A DNA stretch of 64,000 bases from Symsagittifera roscoffensis (GCF_963678635.1 NC_087064.1:17291802-17355801); one strand, 5' to 3'. Positions 23,886-37,774 are shown, numbered from the stretch's first letter. Notes: generated from the sequence alone by a model not told the origin. Numbers and translations are program-made.

Positions 23886-25729
23886 CAGCTTCGACTTAAT
23901 GTTAGCGAAGTTGGATATGAGTGATTTTTAGCTGTTCGCAAGAGATGGGAACTGTGCAATAAGTGGTTAAAAAGTTATGACTCAAACTGTAAACGAGCTC
24001 AAAAAGAGGTGCAAAACTGGCAAGGTTGCTTCAGTTGGCTTTTAATATAATAAAGCTTGCTTCTAGAGCTTTCGGGATGAGCCCATTCGATTTCCCGTGT
24101 AAAAACGTCTACGATCTACCTTAGATGAGCTTGTTCGACCCTAGGGTGAGCTGCACAAGCTTATGAGCAACCCTGAAGACCTCTACTTTGAGCTGAAAAT
24201 GAACGTCTCAGTGGGGTAGAACTATTGCTTGGGAATGAAGGAGTGATCTCAGGGCTTCAACTTATTCTTAGCGAAATTAGATATGGATGATGATTAGCTG
24301 CTCGCAAATAATGGGAGCTGTGCAATCAGTGGTTCAAAAATTATAACCCATTTTGTAAACAAGCTCAAAATGAGTTCCAAAACTGGCAAAATTGATTCAG
24401 TTGTCTTTTAAGATAACAACAAATGCTCATAGAGCTTTCGGGACAGAACCATTCGCTTTCCCGTGAAAAAAATAGGTCTACAAACGACCTTAGATGAGCT
24501 TGTTTTACCTTAGGGTGAGCTGCACGAGCTTGTGAGCAACTCCGAAAACCCCTATTTTGAGCTCGAAAATGAACGTCTCAGTGGGGTAGAACGCTTGCTT
24601 GGGAATGAAGGAGTGATCTCAGGGCTTCAACTCAATCTTATCGAAGTTAGATATGGATAATGATTAGCTGCTCGCAAAAAATGGGGGCTGTGCAATCAGT
24701 GGTTCAAAATTTATGACCCATATTGTAAATAAGCTCAAAATGAGTTCCAAATCTGGCAAAATTGAATCAGTTGGCTTTTAAAACAAGAAATCTTGCTTTG
24801 ATAGCTTCCAAGATAAGCCTTATCGCTTTCTCGTGAAAAATAGGTCTAAAGTATTACCTTAGATGAGCTTGTTTGACCCTAGGGTGAGCTGCACGAGCTT
24901 TTGAGCAACTCCGAAAACCCCTATTTTGAGCTCAAAATTGAACGTCTCAGTGGGGTAGAACGCTTGCTTGGGAATGAAGGAGTGATCTCAGGGCTTCAAC
25001 CTATTCTTAGCGAAATTAGATATGGATGATGATTAGCTGCTCGCAAATAATGGGAGCTGTGCAATCAGTGGTTCAAAAATTATAACCCATTTTGTAAAAC
25101 AAGCTCAAAATTAAATCCGAAACTGGCAAAGTTGATTCAGTTGGCTTTTAGGATAACAAAAAATGCTCATAGAGCTTTCGGGACAAATCCATTCACTTTT
25201 TGGTGAAAAATAAGTCCAAGAAGGACCTTAGATGAGCTTGTTTTACGTTAGGGTGAGCTGCACGAGCTTGTGAGCAACTCCGAAGACCCCTAATTTGAGC
25301 TCGAAAATGAACGTCTCAGTGGCGTAGAACGCTTGCTTGGGAATGAAGGAGTGATCGCAGGACATCAACCCATACTTAGCGATATTAGATATGGATGATG
25401 ATTAGCTGCTCGCAAATAATGTGAGCTGTGCAATCAGTGGTTAAAAAGTTATGACCCATATTGTAAACAAGCTCAAAATGAGTTCCAAAACTGGCAAAAT
25501 TGATTCAGTTGTCTTTTAAGATAACAACAAATGCTCATAGAGCTTTCGGGACAGAACCATTCGCTTTCCCGTGAAAAAAATAGGTCTACAAACGACCTTA
25601 GATGAGCTTGTTTTACCTTAGGGTGAGCTGCACGCGCTTGTGGGCAACCCTGAATACCCCTATTTTGAGCTGAAAAATTAACGTCTCAGGGTGGTAGAAC
25701 CCTCGTTTGGACTCGAAGGAGTGGTCGCA
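23886..25729 (+). repeat. Five-monomer higher-order unit, copy 2 (1,844 bp)
   Basis: Second, near-identical copy. It ends where ACTTAATGTTAGCG is replaced by ACTTTATTTCAGCG. Confidence 0.9.
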
Positions 25730-27945
25730 CAGCTTCGACTTTATTTCAGCGAAGTTAGATATAGATAATGCGTAACTGCATGCAAGAGATGGTAGCTGTG
25801 TAATCAGTGATTCAAAACTTTTGATCCGATCCGTAAACAAGCTCAAATTGAGGTCCAAAACTGGCAAAGTTGCTCCAGTTGTCTTTTAAGATATCAAAAG
25901 TTGCTCATAGAGCTTTTGGGTCAAACCCAATAGCTTTCTCGTAAAATTAAGTCTAAGAACGACCTTACATGAGCTTGTTATACCTTAGGGTGAGCTGCAC
26001 GAGCTTGTGAGCTACTCCGAAAACCCCTATTTTGAGCTCGAAAATGAACGTCTCAGTGGGGTAGAACGCTTGCTTGGGAATGAAGGAGTGATCTCAGGGC
26101 TTCAACTCAATCTTATCGAAGTTAGATATGGATAATGATTAGCTGCTCCCAAAAAATGGGGGCTGTGCAATCAGTGGTTCAAAATGTATGACCCATATTG
26201 TAAATAAGCTCAAAATGAGTTCCAAATCTGGCAAAATTGAATCAGTTGGCTTTTAAAACAAGAAATCTTGCTTTGATAGCTTCCAAGATCAGCATAATCG
26301 CTTTCTCGTGAACAATAGGTCTAAAGTATTACCTTAGATGAGCTTGTTTGACCCTAGGGTGAGCTGCACGAGCTTTTGAGCAAATCCGAAAACCCCTATT
26401 TTGAGCTCAAAATTGAACGTTTCAGTGGGGTAGAACGCTTGCTTGGGAATGAAGGAGTGATCTCAGGGCTTCAACCTATTCTTAGCGAAATTAGATATGG
26501 ATAATGATTAGCTGCTCGCAAATAATGGGAGCTGTGCAATCAGTGGTTCAAAAATTATAACCCATTTTGTAAAACAAGCTCAAAATTAAATCCGAAACTG
26601 GCAAAGTTCATTCAGTTGGCTTTTAGGATAACAAAAAATGCTCATAGAGCTTTCGGGACAAATCCATTCACTTTTTGGTGAAAAATAAGTCCAAGAAGGA
26701 CGTTAGATGAGCTTGTTTTACGTTAGCGTGAGCTGCACGAGCTTGTGAGCAACTCCGAAGACCCCTAATTTGAGCTCGAAAATGAACGTCTCAGTGGCGT
26801 AGAACGCTTGCTTGGGAATGAAGTAGTGATCGCAGGACATCAACCCATACTTAGCGATATTAGATATGGATGATGATTAGCTGCTCGCAAATAATGTGAG
26901 CTGTGCAATCAGTGGTTAAAAAGTTATGACCCATATTGTAAACAAGCTCAAAATGAGTTCCAAAACTGGCAAAATTGATTCAGTTGTCTTTTAAGATAAC
27001 AACAAATGCTCATAGAGCTTTCGGGACAGAACCATTCGCTTTCCCGTGAAAAAAATAGGTCTACAAACGACCTTAGATGAGCTTGTTTTACCTTAGGGTG
27101 AGCTGCACGAGCTTGTGCGCAACCCTGAATACCCCTATTTTGAGCTGAAAAATTAACGTCTCAGGGTGGTAGAACCCTCGTTTGGACTCGAAGGAGTGGT
27201 CGCACAGCTTCGACTTAATTTCAGCGAAGTTACATATAGATGATGCGTAACTGCATGCAAGAGATGGGAGCTGTGTAATCAGTGATTCAAAACTTTTGAT
27301 CCGATCCGTAAACAAGCTCAAATTGAGGTCCAAAACTGGCAAAGTTGCTCCAGTTGCCTTTTAAGATATCAAAAGTTGCTCATAGAGCTTTTGGGTCAAA
27401 CCCAATAGCTTTCTCGTAAAATTAAGTCTAAGAACGACCTTAGATGAGCTTGTTATACCTTAGGGTGAGCTGCACGAGCTTGTGAGCAACTCCGAAAACC
27501 CCTATTTTGAGCTCGAAAATGAACGTCTCAGTGGGGTAGAACGCTTGCTTGGGAATAAAGGAGTGATCTCAGGGCTTCAACTCAATCTTATCGAAGTTAG
27601 ATATGGATAATGATTAGCTGCGCGCAAAAAATGGGGGCTGTGCAATCAGTGGTTCAAAATTTATGACCCATATTGTAAATAAGCTCAAAATGAGTTCCAA
27701 ATCTGGCAAAATTGAATCAGTTGGCTTTTAAAACAAGAAATATTGCTTTTGATAGCTTCCAAGATAAGCCTAATCGCTTTCTCGTGAACAATAAGTCTAA
27801 AGTATTACCTTAGATGAGCTTGCTTGACCCTAGGGTGAGCTGCACGAGCTTTTGAGCAACTCCGAAAACCCCTATTTTGAGCTCAAAATTGAACGTCTCA
27901 GTGGGGTAGAACGCTTGCTTGGGATTGAAGGAGTGATCTCAGGGC
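24500..27945 (+). repeat. Four-monomer higher-order repeat, 1,475 bp period, ~2.3 copies
   Basis: CTCAATCTTATCGAAG recurs at 24,631, 26,106 and 27,581, exactly 1,475 bp apart. The four-monomer unit equals the five-monomer unit minus its TTGGATATGAGTGA monomer, with another monomer type (AAAACTTTTGATCCGATCCG) at the join. Copies are close but carry single changes, for example GCTGCTCCCAAAAAATG versus GCTGCGCGCAAAAAATG. Confidence 0.87.
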
Positions 27946-30900
27946 TTCAACCCAATCTTATCGAAGTAAGATATCAATAATTATTAGCTGCTCCCAAATA
28001 ATGGGGGCTGTGCAATCAGTGGTTCAAAAGTTATGACCCATAATGTAAACAAGCTCAAAATGAGTTCCAAATCTGGCAAAATTGATTCAGTTGGCTTTTA
28101 AAATAACAAATCCTGCTTGTATAGCTTCCAAGATAAGCCGATTTGCTTTCTCGTGAAAAATAGGTCTAAAGAATTACCTTAGATGAGCTTGTTTGACCCT
28201 AGGGTGAGCTGCACGAGCTTTTGAGCAGCCCTGAATACCCCTATTTTGAGCGGAAAAATGAAGGTCTCAGGGGAGTAGAACGCTTGTTTGGACACAAAGG
28301 AATGATCGTACAGCTTCAAACTAATCTTATCGAAGTTGGATATGAATGATGTTTAGCTGTTCGCAAGAGATGGGAACTATGCAATAAGTGGTTCAAAAGT
28401 TAAGACTCAAACTGTAAACGAGCTCTAAATGAGGTGCAAAACTGGCAAAGTTGCTTCAGTTGGCTTTAATATAATAAGGCTTGCTTGTAGAGCTTCCGGG
28501 ATAAGCCCATTTGCTTTTCCGTGAAAAAAAGTCTAAGATCTTCTTTAGATGAGCTTGTTTGACCCTAGGGTGAGCCGCACGAGCTTTTGAGCAACCCTGA
28601 TTACCCCTATTTTGAGGGGAGTACAACGCTTGTTTGGACACTAAGCAAGGGTCGCACAGCTTCGACCGATTCTCAGCGAAGTTAGATATGTATATGCGTA
28701 GCTACATGCAAGAGATGGGAGCTGTGTAATCAGTGGTTCAAAACCTATGACCGAACCATAGAAAAGCTCAAATTGAAGTCCAAAACTGGCAAAGTTGCTT
28801 CAGTTGGCTTTTAAGATAACAAAAGTTGCCCATAGAGGTTTCGGGAGAAACCCATTCGCTTTCTCGTGAAAAATAAACCGAAGAGCGACCTTAGATGAGC
28901 TTGTTTTACCTTAGGGTGAGCTGCACGAGCTTGTGGGCAACTCCGAAGACCCCTATTTTGAGCTCGAAAATGGACGTCTCAGTGGCGTAGAACGCTTGCT
29001 TGGGAATGAAGGAGTGATTGCAGTACATCAATCCAAACTTAGCAAAATTAGATATGGGTGATGGTTAGCTGTTTGCAAGATATGGGAACTGTGCAATCAG
29101 TGTATCAAAAGTTATGACCCATATTGTAAACAAGCTCAAATGAGTTCCAAATCTGGCAAAATTGATTCAGTTGGCTTTTAAAATAACAAATCTTGTTCAT
29201 ATAGCTTCCAAGATAAGCCCATTTGCTTCCTCGTAAAAAAAAGACCCAAAGAAATACCTTAGATGAGCTTGTTTGACCATAGGGTGAGCTGCACGAGCTT
29301 GTGAGCAACCCTGAATACCCCTATTTTGAGCGGAAAATTGAAGATCTCGGGGGAGTAGAACGCTCGTTTGGACACGAAGGAATGATCGTACAGCTTCAAC
29401 CTCATCTGAGCGAAGTTGGGTATGGATGATGTTAAGCTATTCGCAAGAGATGGGAACTGTGTAATTAATGGTTCAAAAGTTATGACCCAAATTGTAAACA
29501 AGCTCAAAATGAGGTCCAACACTAGCAAGGTTGCTTCAGTTGGCTTTTAATATAATAAAGATTGCTTCTAGAGCTTTCGGGATGAGTCCATTTGCTTTCC
29601 CGTGTAAAAATTTCTAATATCTACTTTAGATGAGCTTTTTTGACCCTAGCGTGAGCTGCACAAGCTTATGAGCAACCCTGAACACCTCTACTTTGAGCTG
29701 AAAATGAACGTCTCAGTGGGGTAGAACGCTTACTTGAGAATGAAGGAGTGATCTCAGGGCTTCAACCCAATCTTATCAAAGTTAGATATGGATGATGTTT
29801 AGCTGTTCGCAAGAGATGGGAACTGTGCAATCAGTGGTTCAAAAGGTATGACCCATATTCTAAGCAAGCTCAAAATGAGTTCCAAATCTTGCAAAATTGA
29901 TTCAGTTGGCTTTTAAAATAACAAATCTTGCTTGTATAGCTTCCAAAACCAGCCCATTCGCTTTCTGGTGAACAAAAGTTCTAAAAAATTACCTCAGTTG
30001 AGCTGGTTTGACCATAGGGTGAGCTGCACGAGCTTTTGAGCAACTCCGAAAACCCCTATTTTGAGCTCGAAAATGAACTCCTCAGTGGGGTAGAATGCTT
30101 GCTTGGGAATGAAGGAGTGATCTCAGGGCTTCAACCTAATCTTATCGAAGTTAGATATCAATGATGATTAGCTGCTCCCAAATAATGGGGGCTGTGCAAC
30201 CAGTGGTTCAAAAGTTATGACCCATATTGTAAGCAAGCTCAAAATGTGTTCAAAATCTTGCAAAATTAATTCAGTTGGCTTTTAAAATAACAAATCTTGC
30301 TTGTATAGCTTACAAAAAAAGCCCATTCGCTTTCTGGTGAAGAAAAGGTCTAAAAATTACCTTAGATGAGCTTGTTTGACCCTAGGGTGAGCTACATGAG
30401 CTTTTGAGCAACTTCAAAAACCCCTATTTTGAGCTCGAAAATGAACGTCTCAGTGGGGTAGAATGCTTGCTTGGAAATGAACCAGGGCTTCAACCCAATC
30501 TTATCAAAGTTAGATATGGATGATGATTAGATGCTCGCAAATAATTGGGGCTGTGCAATCAGCGGTTCAAAAATTATGACCCATATTGTAAACAAGCTCA
30601 AAATGAGTTCCAAATCTGGCAAAATTGATTCAGTTGGCTTTTAAAATAATAAATCTTGCTTGTATAGCTTCCAAGATAAGCATATTCGCTTTTTCGTGAA
30701 AAATAGGTCTAGATAATTACCTTAAATGAGCTTGTTTGACCCTAGGGTGAGCTGCACGAGCTTTTGAGCAACCCTGAATACCTCTATTTTGAGCGGAAAA
30801 ATGAAGGTCTCAGGGGAGAAGAACGCTTGTTTGGACACAAAGGAATGATCGTACAGCTTCGACCTAATCTTAGCGAAGTTGGATATGGATGATGTTTAGC

Positions 30901-32115
30901 TGTTCGCAAGAGATGGGAACTGTGCAATCAGTGGTTCAAAATTTATGACTCAAATTGTAAACGAGCTCAAAATGAGGTCCAAAACTGGCAAAGTTGCTTC
31001 AGTTGGCTTTTAATATAATAAAGCTTGCTTGTAAAGCTTCCGGGATCAGCCCATTCGCTTTCTCGTAAAAAAATGTCTAAGAGCAACCTTAGATGAGCTT
31101 GTTCGACCCTAGGGTGAGCTGCACGAGCTTTTGAGCAACTCTGAATACCCCGATTTTGAGCGGAAAACTGAAGGTCTCAATGGAGTAGAACGCTTGTTTG
31201 GACACAAAGGAGTGGTCACACAGCATCGACCGATTCTCAGCGAAGTTAGATAAAGATAATGCTTAGCTGCATGCCAGAGATGGGAGCTGTAAAATTAATG
31301 GTTCAAAACCTATGACCCGAACCGTAAACAAGCTCAAATTGAAGTCCAAAACTGGCAAAGTTGCTTCAGTTGGCTTTTAAGATAACAAAAAGTGCGCATA
31401 GAGCTTTCGAGAGAAACCCATTCGCTTTCGCATGAAAAATAAGTCTAAGAACGACCTGAGATGAGCTTGTTTCACCTTAGGGTGAGCTGCACGAGCTTTT
31501 GAGCAACTCCGAAAACCCCTATTTTGAGCTGGAAAATGAACGTCTCATTGGGGTAGAACGCTTGCTTGGGAATGAAGGAAGGATCTCAGGGCTTCAACCC
31601 AATCTTATCGAAGTTTGATATTAATGATGATTAGCTGATCGCAAATAATGGGGGCTGTGCAATCAGTGGTTCAAAAGTTATGACCCATATTGCAAACAAG
31701 CTCAAAATGAGCTCCAAATCTGGCAAAAATGATTCAGTTGGCTTTTAAAATACCAAATCTTGCTTCCATAGCTTCCAAGATAAGCCCATTTGCTTTACCG
31801 TGAAAAATAAGTCTAAAGGATCACCTTAGATGAGCTTGTTTGACCCTAGGGTGAGCTGCATGAGCTTATGAGCAACCCTAAAGAACTCTACTTTGAGCTG
31901 AAAAACAGAGGTCTCAGGGGTGTAGAACGCTTGTTTGGGCATGAAGGAGTGATCGCACAGCTTCAACCTAAGCTTAGCGAAGTTAGATATGGATGATGAT
32001 TAGCTGTTCGCAAGAGATGGGAGCTGTGTAATCAGTGATTTAAAACCTATGACCCGAACCGTAAACAAGCTCAAATTGAGGTCCAAAACCGGCAAAGTTG
32101 TTTCAGTTGGCTTTT
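27946..32115 (+). repeat. Disordered satellite region
   Basis: Monomers of all sub-types occur without a period I could establish. A class 1 copy at about 28,610 has lost ~20 bp (TTTTGAGG/GGAGTACAACG). Near 29,800-30,640 several neighbouring class 2 copies share TTGCTTGTATAGCTT. Nothing other than satellite is visible. Confidence 0.75.
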
Positions 32116-32478
32116 AAGATAACAAAAGTTGCTCATAGAGCTTTCGGGACAAACGCAATCGCTTTCTCGTAAAACAAGTCTAAGAACGACCTTAGATGAG
32201 CTTATTTTACCTTAGGGTGAGCTGCACGAGCTTGTGAGCAACTCCGAAAACCCCTATTTTGAGCTCGAAAATGAACGTCTCAGTGGGGGAGAACGCTTGC
32301 TTGGGAATAAAGGAGTGATCTCAGGGCTTCAACCCAATCTTATCAAAGTTAGATATGGATGATGTTTAGCTGCTCGCAAACAATGGGGGCTGTGAAATCA
32401 GTGGTTCAAAAGTTATGACCCCTATTGTAAGCAAGCTCAAAAAGAGTTCCAAATCTGGCAAAATTTATTCAGTTGGAT

Positions 32479-32672
32479 TTTAAAATAATAAATCTTGCTT
32501 GTATAGCTTCCAAGATAAGCATATTCTTTTTTTCGTGAAACAAAGGTCTAAAGAATTACCTTAGATGAGCTTGTTTGGCCCTAGGGTGAGCTGCACGAGC
32601 TTATGAGCAATTCTGAAGAACTCTTCTTTGAGCGGATGTGTTCCAAATCTGGCAAAATTGTTTCAGTTGGCT
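32479..32672 (+). repeat. Truncated monomer, 194 bp
   Basis: GAGCGG is joined to ATGTGTTCCAAATCTGG, again a quarter 2 to quarter 4 join with a loss of ~174 bp. Repeated at 34,388-34,581. Confidence 0.82.
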
Positions 32673-32915
32673 TTTAAAATAACAAATCTTGCTTGTAAAG
32701 CTTCCAAGATGAGCCCATTTGCTTTCTCGTGAACAATAGGTCTAAAGAATTACCTTAGATTAGCTGGTTTGACCCTAGGGTGAGCTGCACGAGCTTTTGA
32801 GCAACCCTGAATACCCCTTCTTTGAGCGGAAAAATCAGTGGTTCAAAAGTTATGACCCATATTGCAAACAAGCTCAAAATGAGCTCCAAATCTGGCAAAA
32901 TTGATTCAGTTGGCT
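32673..32915 (+). repeat. Truncated monomer, 243 bp
   Basis: GAGCGGAAAAA is joined to TCAGTGGTTCAAAAG, a loss of ~125 bp. Class 2 quarter 2 also contains TCAGTGG, so a short TCAGTGG match may have guided the join. Repeated at 34,582-34,824. Confidence 0.8.
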
Positions 32916-34387
32916 TTTAAAATAACAAATCTTGTTTGAGTAGCTTCCACAATTGCTTTCTCGTGAAAAATAAGACTAAAGAATTACCTTAGATGAGCTT
33001 GTTTGACCCTAGGGTGAGCTGCACGAGCTTTTGAGCAATCCTGAGTACCCTTATTTTGAGCGGAAAATGATGGTCTCAGGGGAGTAGAACGCTTGTTTGG
33101 ACACAAAGGAATGATCGTACAGCTTCGACCTAATCTTAGCGAAGTTGAATATGGATGATGTTTAGCTGTTCGCAAGAGATGGGAACTGTGCACTTAGTGG
33201 TTCAAAAATATGACACAAATTGTAAACGAGCTCAAATTGAGGTCTAAAATTGGCAAAGTTGCTTCAGTTGACTATTAGTATATTAAAGCTTGCTTGTAGA
33301 GCTTCCCGGATCAACTCATTCGCTTTCTCGTGAAAAAAAAAGATCTTAGGACTTACCTTAGATGAGCTTCTTTGACCGTAGGGTGAGCTGCACGAGCTTG
33401 TGAGCAACCCTGAATACCCCTATTTTGAGCGGAAAATTGAAGGTCTCAGGGCAGTAGAACGCTTGTTTGGACATGAAGGAATGATCGTACAGCTTCAAAC
33501 TAATACTAGCGAAGTTGGATATGGATGATGTTTATATGGTCGCAAGAGATGGGAACTGTGCGATTAATGGTTCAAAAGTTATCACCCAAATTGTAAAGAA
33601 GTTCAAAATTGCTTCAGTTGTTTCAGTTCGCAAGGTTGCTTCAGTTGGCTTTTAATATAATAAAGCTTGCTTCATGAGCTTTCGGGATAAGCCCATTCGC
33701 TTTACCGTGAAAAAAGTCTAAGAGTTACTTCAGATGAGCTTGCTCGACCCTAGTGTGAGCTGCACAAGCTTATGAGCAACCCTGAAGACCTCTACTTTGA
33801 GCTGAAAAACGGAGGTCTCAGGGGGTGTAGAACGCTTGTTTGGGCAAGAACTAGGGATCGCACAGCTTCGACCTAAGCTTAGCGAAGTTAGATATGGATG
33901 ATGGTTAGTTGTTTGCAAGAGATGGGAGCTGTGTAATCAGTGATTCAAAACCTATGACCCGAACCGTAAAAAAGCTCAAACTGAAGTCCAAAACTGGCAA
34001 AGTTGCTTCAGTTGGCTTTTAAGATAACAAAAGTTGCTCATAGAGCTTTCGGGACAAACCCAATCGCTTTCTCGTAAAAAAATTAAGTCTAAGAACGACC
34101 TTAGATGAGCTTGCTTTACCTTAGGGAGAGCTGCACGAGCTTGTGAGCAACTCCGAAAACCCCTATTTTGAGCTCGAAAATGAAAGTCTCAGTGGGGTAG
34201 AACGCTTGCTTGGGAATAAAGGAGTGATCTCAGGGCTTCAACCCAATCTTATCAAAGTTAGATATGGATGATGTTTAGCTGCTCGCAAACAATGGGGGCT
34301 GTGCAATCAGTGGTTCAAAAGTTATGACCCCTATTGTAAGCAAGCTCAAAAAGAGTTCCAAATCTGGCAAAATTTATTCAGTTGGAT

Positions 34388-34581
34388 TTTAAAATAATAA
34401 ATCTTGCTTGTATAGCTTCCAAGATAAGCATATTCTTTTTTTCGTGAAACAAAGGTCTAAAGAATTACCTTAGAGAAGCTTGTTTGGCCCTAGGGTGAGC
34501 TGCACGAGCTTATGAGCAACTCTGAAGAACTCTTGTTTGAGCGGATGTGTTCCAAATCTGGCAAAATTGTTTCAGTTGGCT
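34388..34581 (+). repeat. Truncated monomer, 194 bp, second copy
   Basis: Same junction as 32,479-32,672, inherited with the 1.9 kb unit. Confidence 0.82.
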
Positions 34582-34824
34582 TTTAAAATAACAAATCTTG
34601 CTTGTAAAGCTTCCAAGATGAGCCCATTTGCTTTCTCGTGAACAATAGGTCTAAAGAATTACCTTAGATTAGCTGGTTTGACCCTAGGGTGAGCTGCACG
34701 AGCTTTTGAGCAACCCTGAATACCCCTTCTTTGAGCGGAAAAATCAGTGGTTCAAAAGTTATGACCCATATTGCAAACAAGCTCAAAATGAGCTCCAAAT
34801 CTGGCAAAATTGATTCAGTTGGCT
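34582..34824 (+). repeat. Truncated monomer, 243 bp, second copy
   Basis: Same junction as 32,673-32,915. Confidence 0.8.
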
Positions 34825-35932
34825 TTTAAAATAACAAATCTTGCTTGAATAGCTTCCAAGATAAGCCCAATTGCTTTCTCGTGAAAAATACGACTAAAGA
34901 ATTACCTTAGATGAGCTTGTTTGACCCTAGGGTGAGCTGCACGAGCTTTTGAGCAATCCTGAGTACCCTTATTTTGAGCGAAAAATGATGGTCTCAGGGG
35001 AGTAGAACGCTTGTTTGGACACAAAGGAATGATCGTACAGCTTCGACCTAATCTTAGCGAAGTTGAATATGGATGATGTTTAGCTGTTCGCAAGAGATGG
35101 GAGCTGTGCACTTAGTGGTTCAAAAATATGACACAAATTGTAAACGAGCTCAAATTGAGGTCTAAAATTGGCAAAGTTGCTTCAGTTGACTATTAGTATA
35201 TTAAAGCTTGCTTGTAGAGCTTCCGGGATCAACTCATTCGCTTTCTCGTGAAAAAAAAAGATCTTAGGACTTACCTTAGATGAGCTTCTTTGACCGTAGG
35301 GTGAGCTGCACGAGCTTGTGAGCAACCCTGAATACCCCTATTTTGAGCGGAAAATTGAAGGTCTCAGGGCAGTAGAACGCTTGTTTGGACATGAAGGAAT
35401 GATCGTACAGCTTCAAACTAATACTAGCGAAGTTGGATATGGATGATGTTTATATGCTCGCAAATATTGGGGGCTGTGCGATTAATGGTTCAAAATTTAT
35501 GACCCAAATTGTAAGCAAGCTCAAACTGAGGTCCAACATTGGCAAGGTTACTTCAGTTGGCTTTTAATTTAATAAAGCTTGCTTCTAGAGCTTTCGGGAT
35601 AAGCCCATTCGCTTTACCGTGAAAAAAGTCTAAGAGTTACTTCAGATGAGCTTGCTCGACCCTAGGGTGAGCTGCACAAGCTTATGAGCAACCCTGAACA
35701 CCTCTACTTTGAGCTGAAAAACGGAGGTCTCAGGGGGTGTAGAACGCTTGTTTGGGCAAGAAGGAGGGATCGCACAGCTTCGACCTAAGCTTAGCGAAGT
35801 TAGATATGGATGATGGTTAGTTGTTTGCAAGAGATGGGAGCTGTGTAATCATTGATTCAAAACCTATGACCCGAACCGTAAAAAAGCTCAAACTGAAGTC
35901 CAAAACTGGCAAAGTTGCTTCAGTTGGCTTTT

Positions 35933-37774
35933 AAGATAACAAAAGTTGCTCATAGAGCTTTCGGGACAAACCCAATCGCTTTCTCGTAAAAAAATTAAGT
36001 CTAAGAACGACCTTAGATGAGCTTGTTTTACCTTAGGGAGAGCTGCACGAGCTTGTGAGCAATTCCGAAATCTTCTATTTTGAGCTCCAAAATGAACGTC
36101 TCAGTGGGGTAGAACGCTTGCTTTGGAATGAAGGAGTGATCTCAGGGCTTCAACCCAATCTTATCGAAGTTAGATATGGATGGTGATTAGCTGCTCGCAA
36201 ATAATGGGGGCTGTGCAATCAGTGGTTCAAAAGTTATGACCCATATTGTAAGCAAGCTCAAAATGAGTTCCAAATCCTGCGAAATTGATTCAGTTGGTTT
36301 TTAAAATAACAAATCTTGCTTGTATAGCTTCCAAGATAAGCCGATTCGCTTTCTCGTGAACAATAGGTCTAAAGAGTTACCTTAGATGAGCTTGTTTGAC
36401 CCTAGGGTGAGCTACACGAGCTTTTGAGCAACTCCGAAAACCCCTATTTTGAGCTCGAAAATGAACGTCTCAGTGGGATAGAATGCTTGCTTGGAAATGA
36501 AGGAGTTATCTCAGGGCTTCAACCCAATCTTATCGAAGTTAGATATGGATGATGATTAGATGCTCGCAAATATTGGGGGCTGTGCGATTAATGGTTCAAA
36601 ATTTATGACCCAAATTGTAAGCAAGCTCAAACTGCGGTCCAACATTGGCAAGGTTGCTTCAGTTGGCTTTTAATATAATAAAGCTTGCTTCTAGAGCTTT
36701 CGGGATAAGCCCATTCGCTTTCCCGTGAAAAAAGTCTAAGAGTTACTTTAGATGAGCTGGTTCGACCCTAGGGTGAGCTGCACAAGCTTATGAGCAACCC
36801 TGAAGACCTCTACTTTGAGCTGAAAAACGGAGGTCTCAGGGGTGTAGAAAGCTTGTTTGGGCATGAAGGAGGGATCGCACAGCTTCGACCTAAGCTTAGC
36901 GAAGTTAGATATGGATAATGGTTAGCTGTTCGCAAGAGATGGGAGCTGTGTAATCAGTGATTCAAAACCTATGACCCGAACCGTAAACAAGCTCAAACTG
37001 AAGTCCAAAACTGGCAAAATTGACTTAGTTTGATTTTAAGATAACAAAAGTTGCTCATAGAGCTTTCGGGACAAACCCAATCGCTTTCTCGTAAAATCAA
37101 GTCTAAGAAAGACCTTAGATGAGCTTGTTTCACCTTGGGATGAGCTGCACGAGCTTGTGAGCAACTCCAAAAACCCCTATTTTGAGCTCGAAAATGAACG
37201 TCTCAGTGGGGTAGAACGCTTGCTTGGGAATAAAGGAGTGATCTCAGGGCTTCAACCCAATATTATCGAAGTTAGATATGGATGATGATAAGCTGCTCGC
37301 AAATAATGGGGGCTGTGCAATCAGCGGTTCAAAATTTATGACCCATATTGTAAACAAGCTCAAAATGAGTTCCAAATCTGGCAAAATTGATTCAGTTGGC
37401 ATCAAAAATAATAAATCTTGCTTGTATAGCTTCCAAGATAAGCATATTCGCTTTTTCGTGAAAAATAGTTCTAAAGAATTACCTTAGTTGAGCTTGTTTG
37501 ACCCTAGGGTGAGCTGCACGAGCTTATGAGCAACCCTGAAGAACTCTACTTTGAGCTGAAAAACGGAGGTCTCAGGGGGTGTAGAACGCTTGTTTGGGCA
37601 AGAAGGAGGGATCGCACAGCTTCGATCTAAGCTTAGCGAAGTTAGATATGGATGATGGTTAGTGGTTTGCAAGAGATGGCAGCTGTGTAATCAGTGATTC
37701 AAAACCTATGACCCGAACCGTAAATAAGCTCAAACTGAAGTCCAAAACTGGCAAAGTTGCTTCAGTTGGCTTTT
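35933..37774 (+). repeat. Five-monomer higher-order unit, 1,842 bp, copy 1
   Basis: AAGATAACAAAAGTTGCTC following the GTTGCTTCAGTTGG variant is found at 35,933, 37,775 and 39,616. Unit markers are GAAATCTTCTATTTTGAGC, AAATCCTGCGAAATTG, CTGTGCGATTAATGG and GACTTAGTTTGATTTTAAG. Confidence 0.87.

Larger units (their letters stand above)
32116..34020 (+). repeat. ~1.9 kb higher-order unit, copy 1 (1,905 bp)
   Basis: Matches 34,021-35,932, with the offset growing from 1,905 to 1,918 bp through small indels (for example TAGCTTCCACAATTGC here versus TAGCTTCCAAGATAAGCCCA in copy 2). It contains two truncated monomers of 194 and 243 bp back to back, which explains a length that is not a multiple of 368. 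Confidence 0.85.
34021..35932 (+). repeat. ~1.9 kb higher-order unit, copy 2 (1,912 bp)
   Basis: Copy of 32,116-34,020 carrying the same two truncated monomers. Around 35,455-35,545 it departs from copy 1 (CTCGCAAATATTGGGGGC versus GGTCGCAAGAGATGGGAAC) and instead matches 36,555-36,650, which looks like patchwise conversion from the next repeat unit. Confidence 0.85.
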
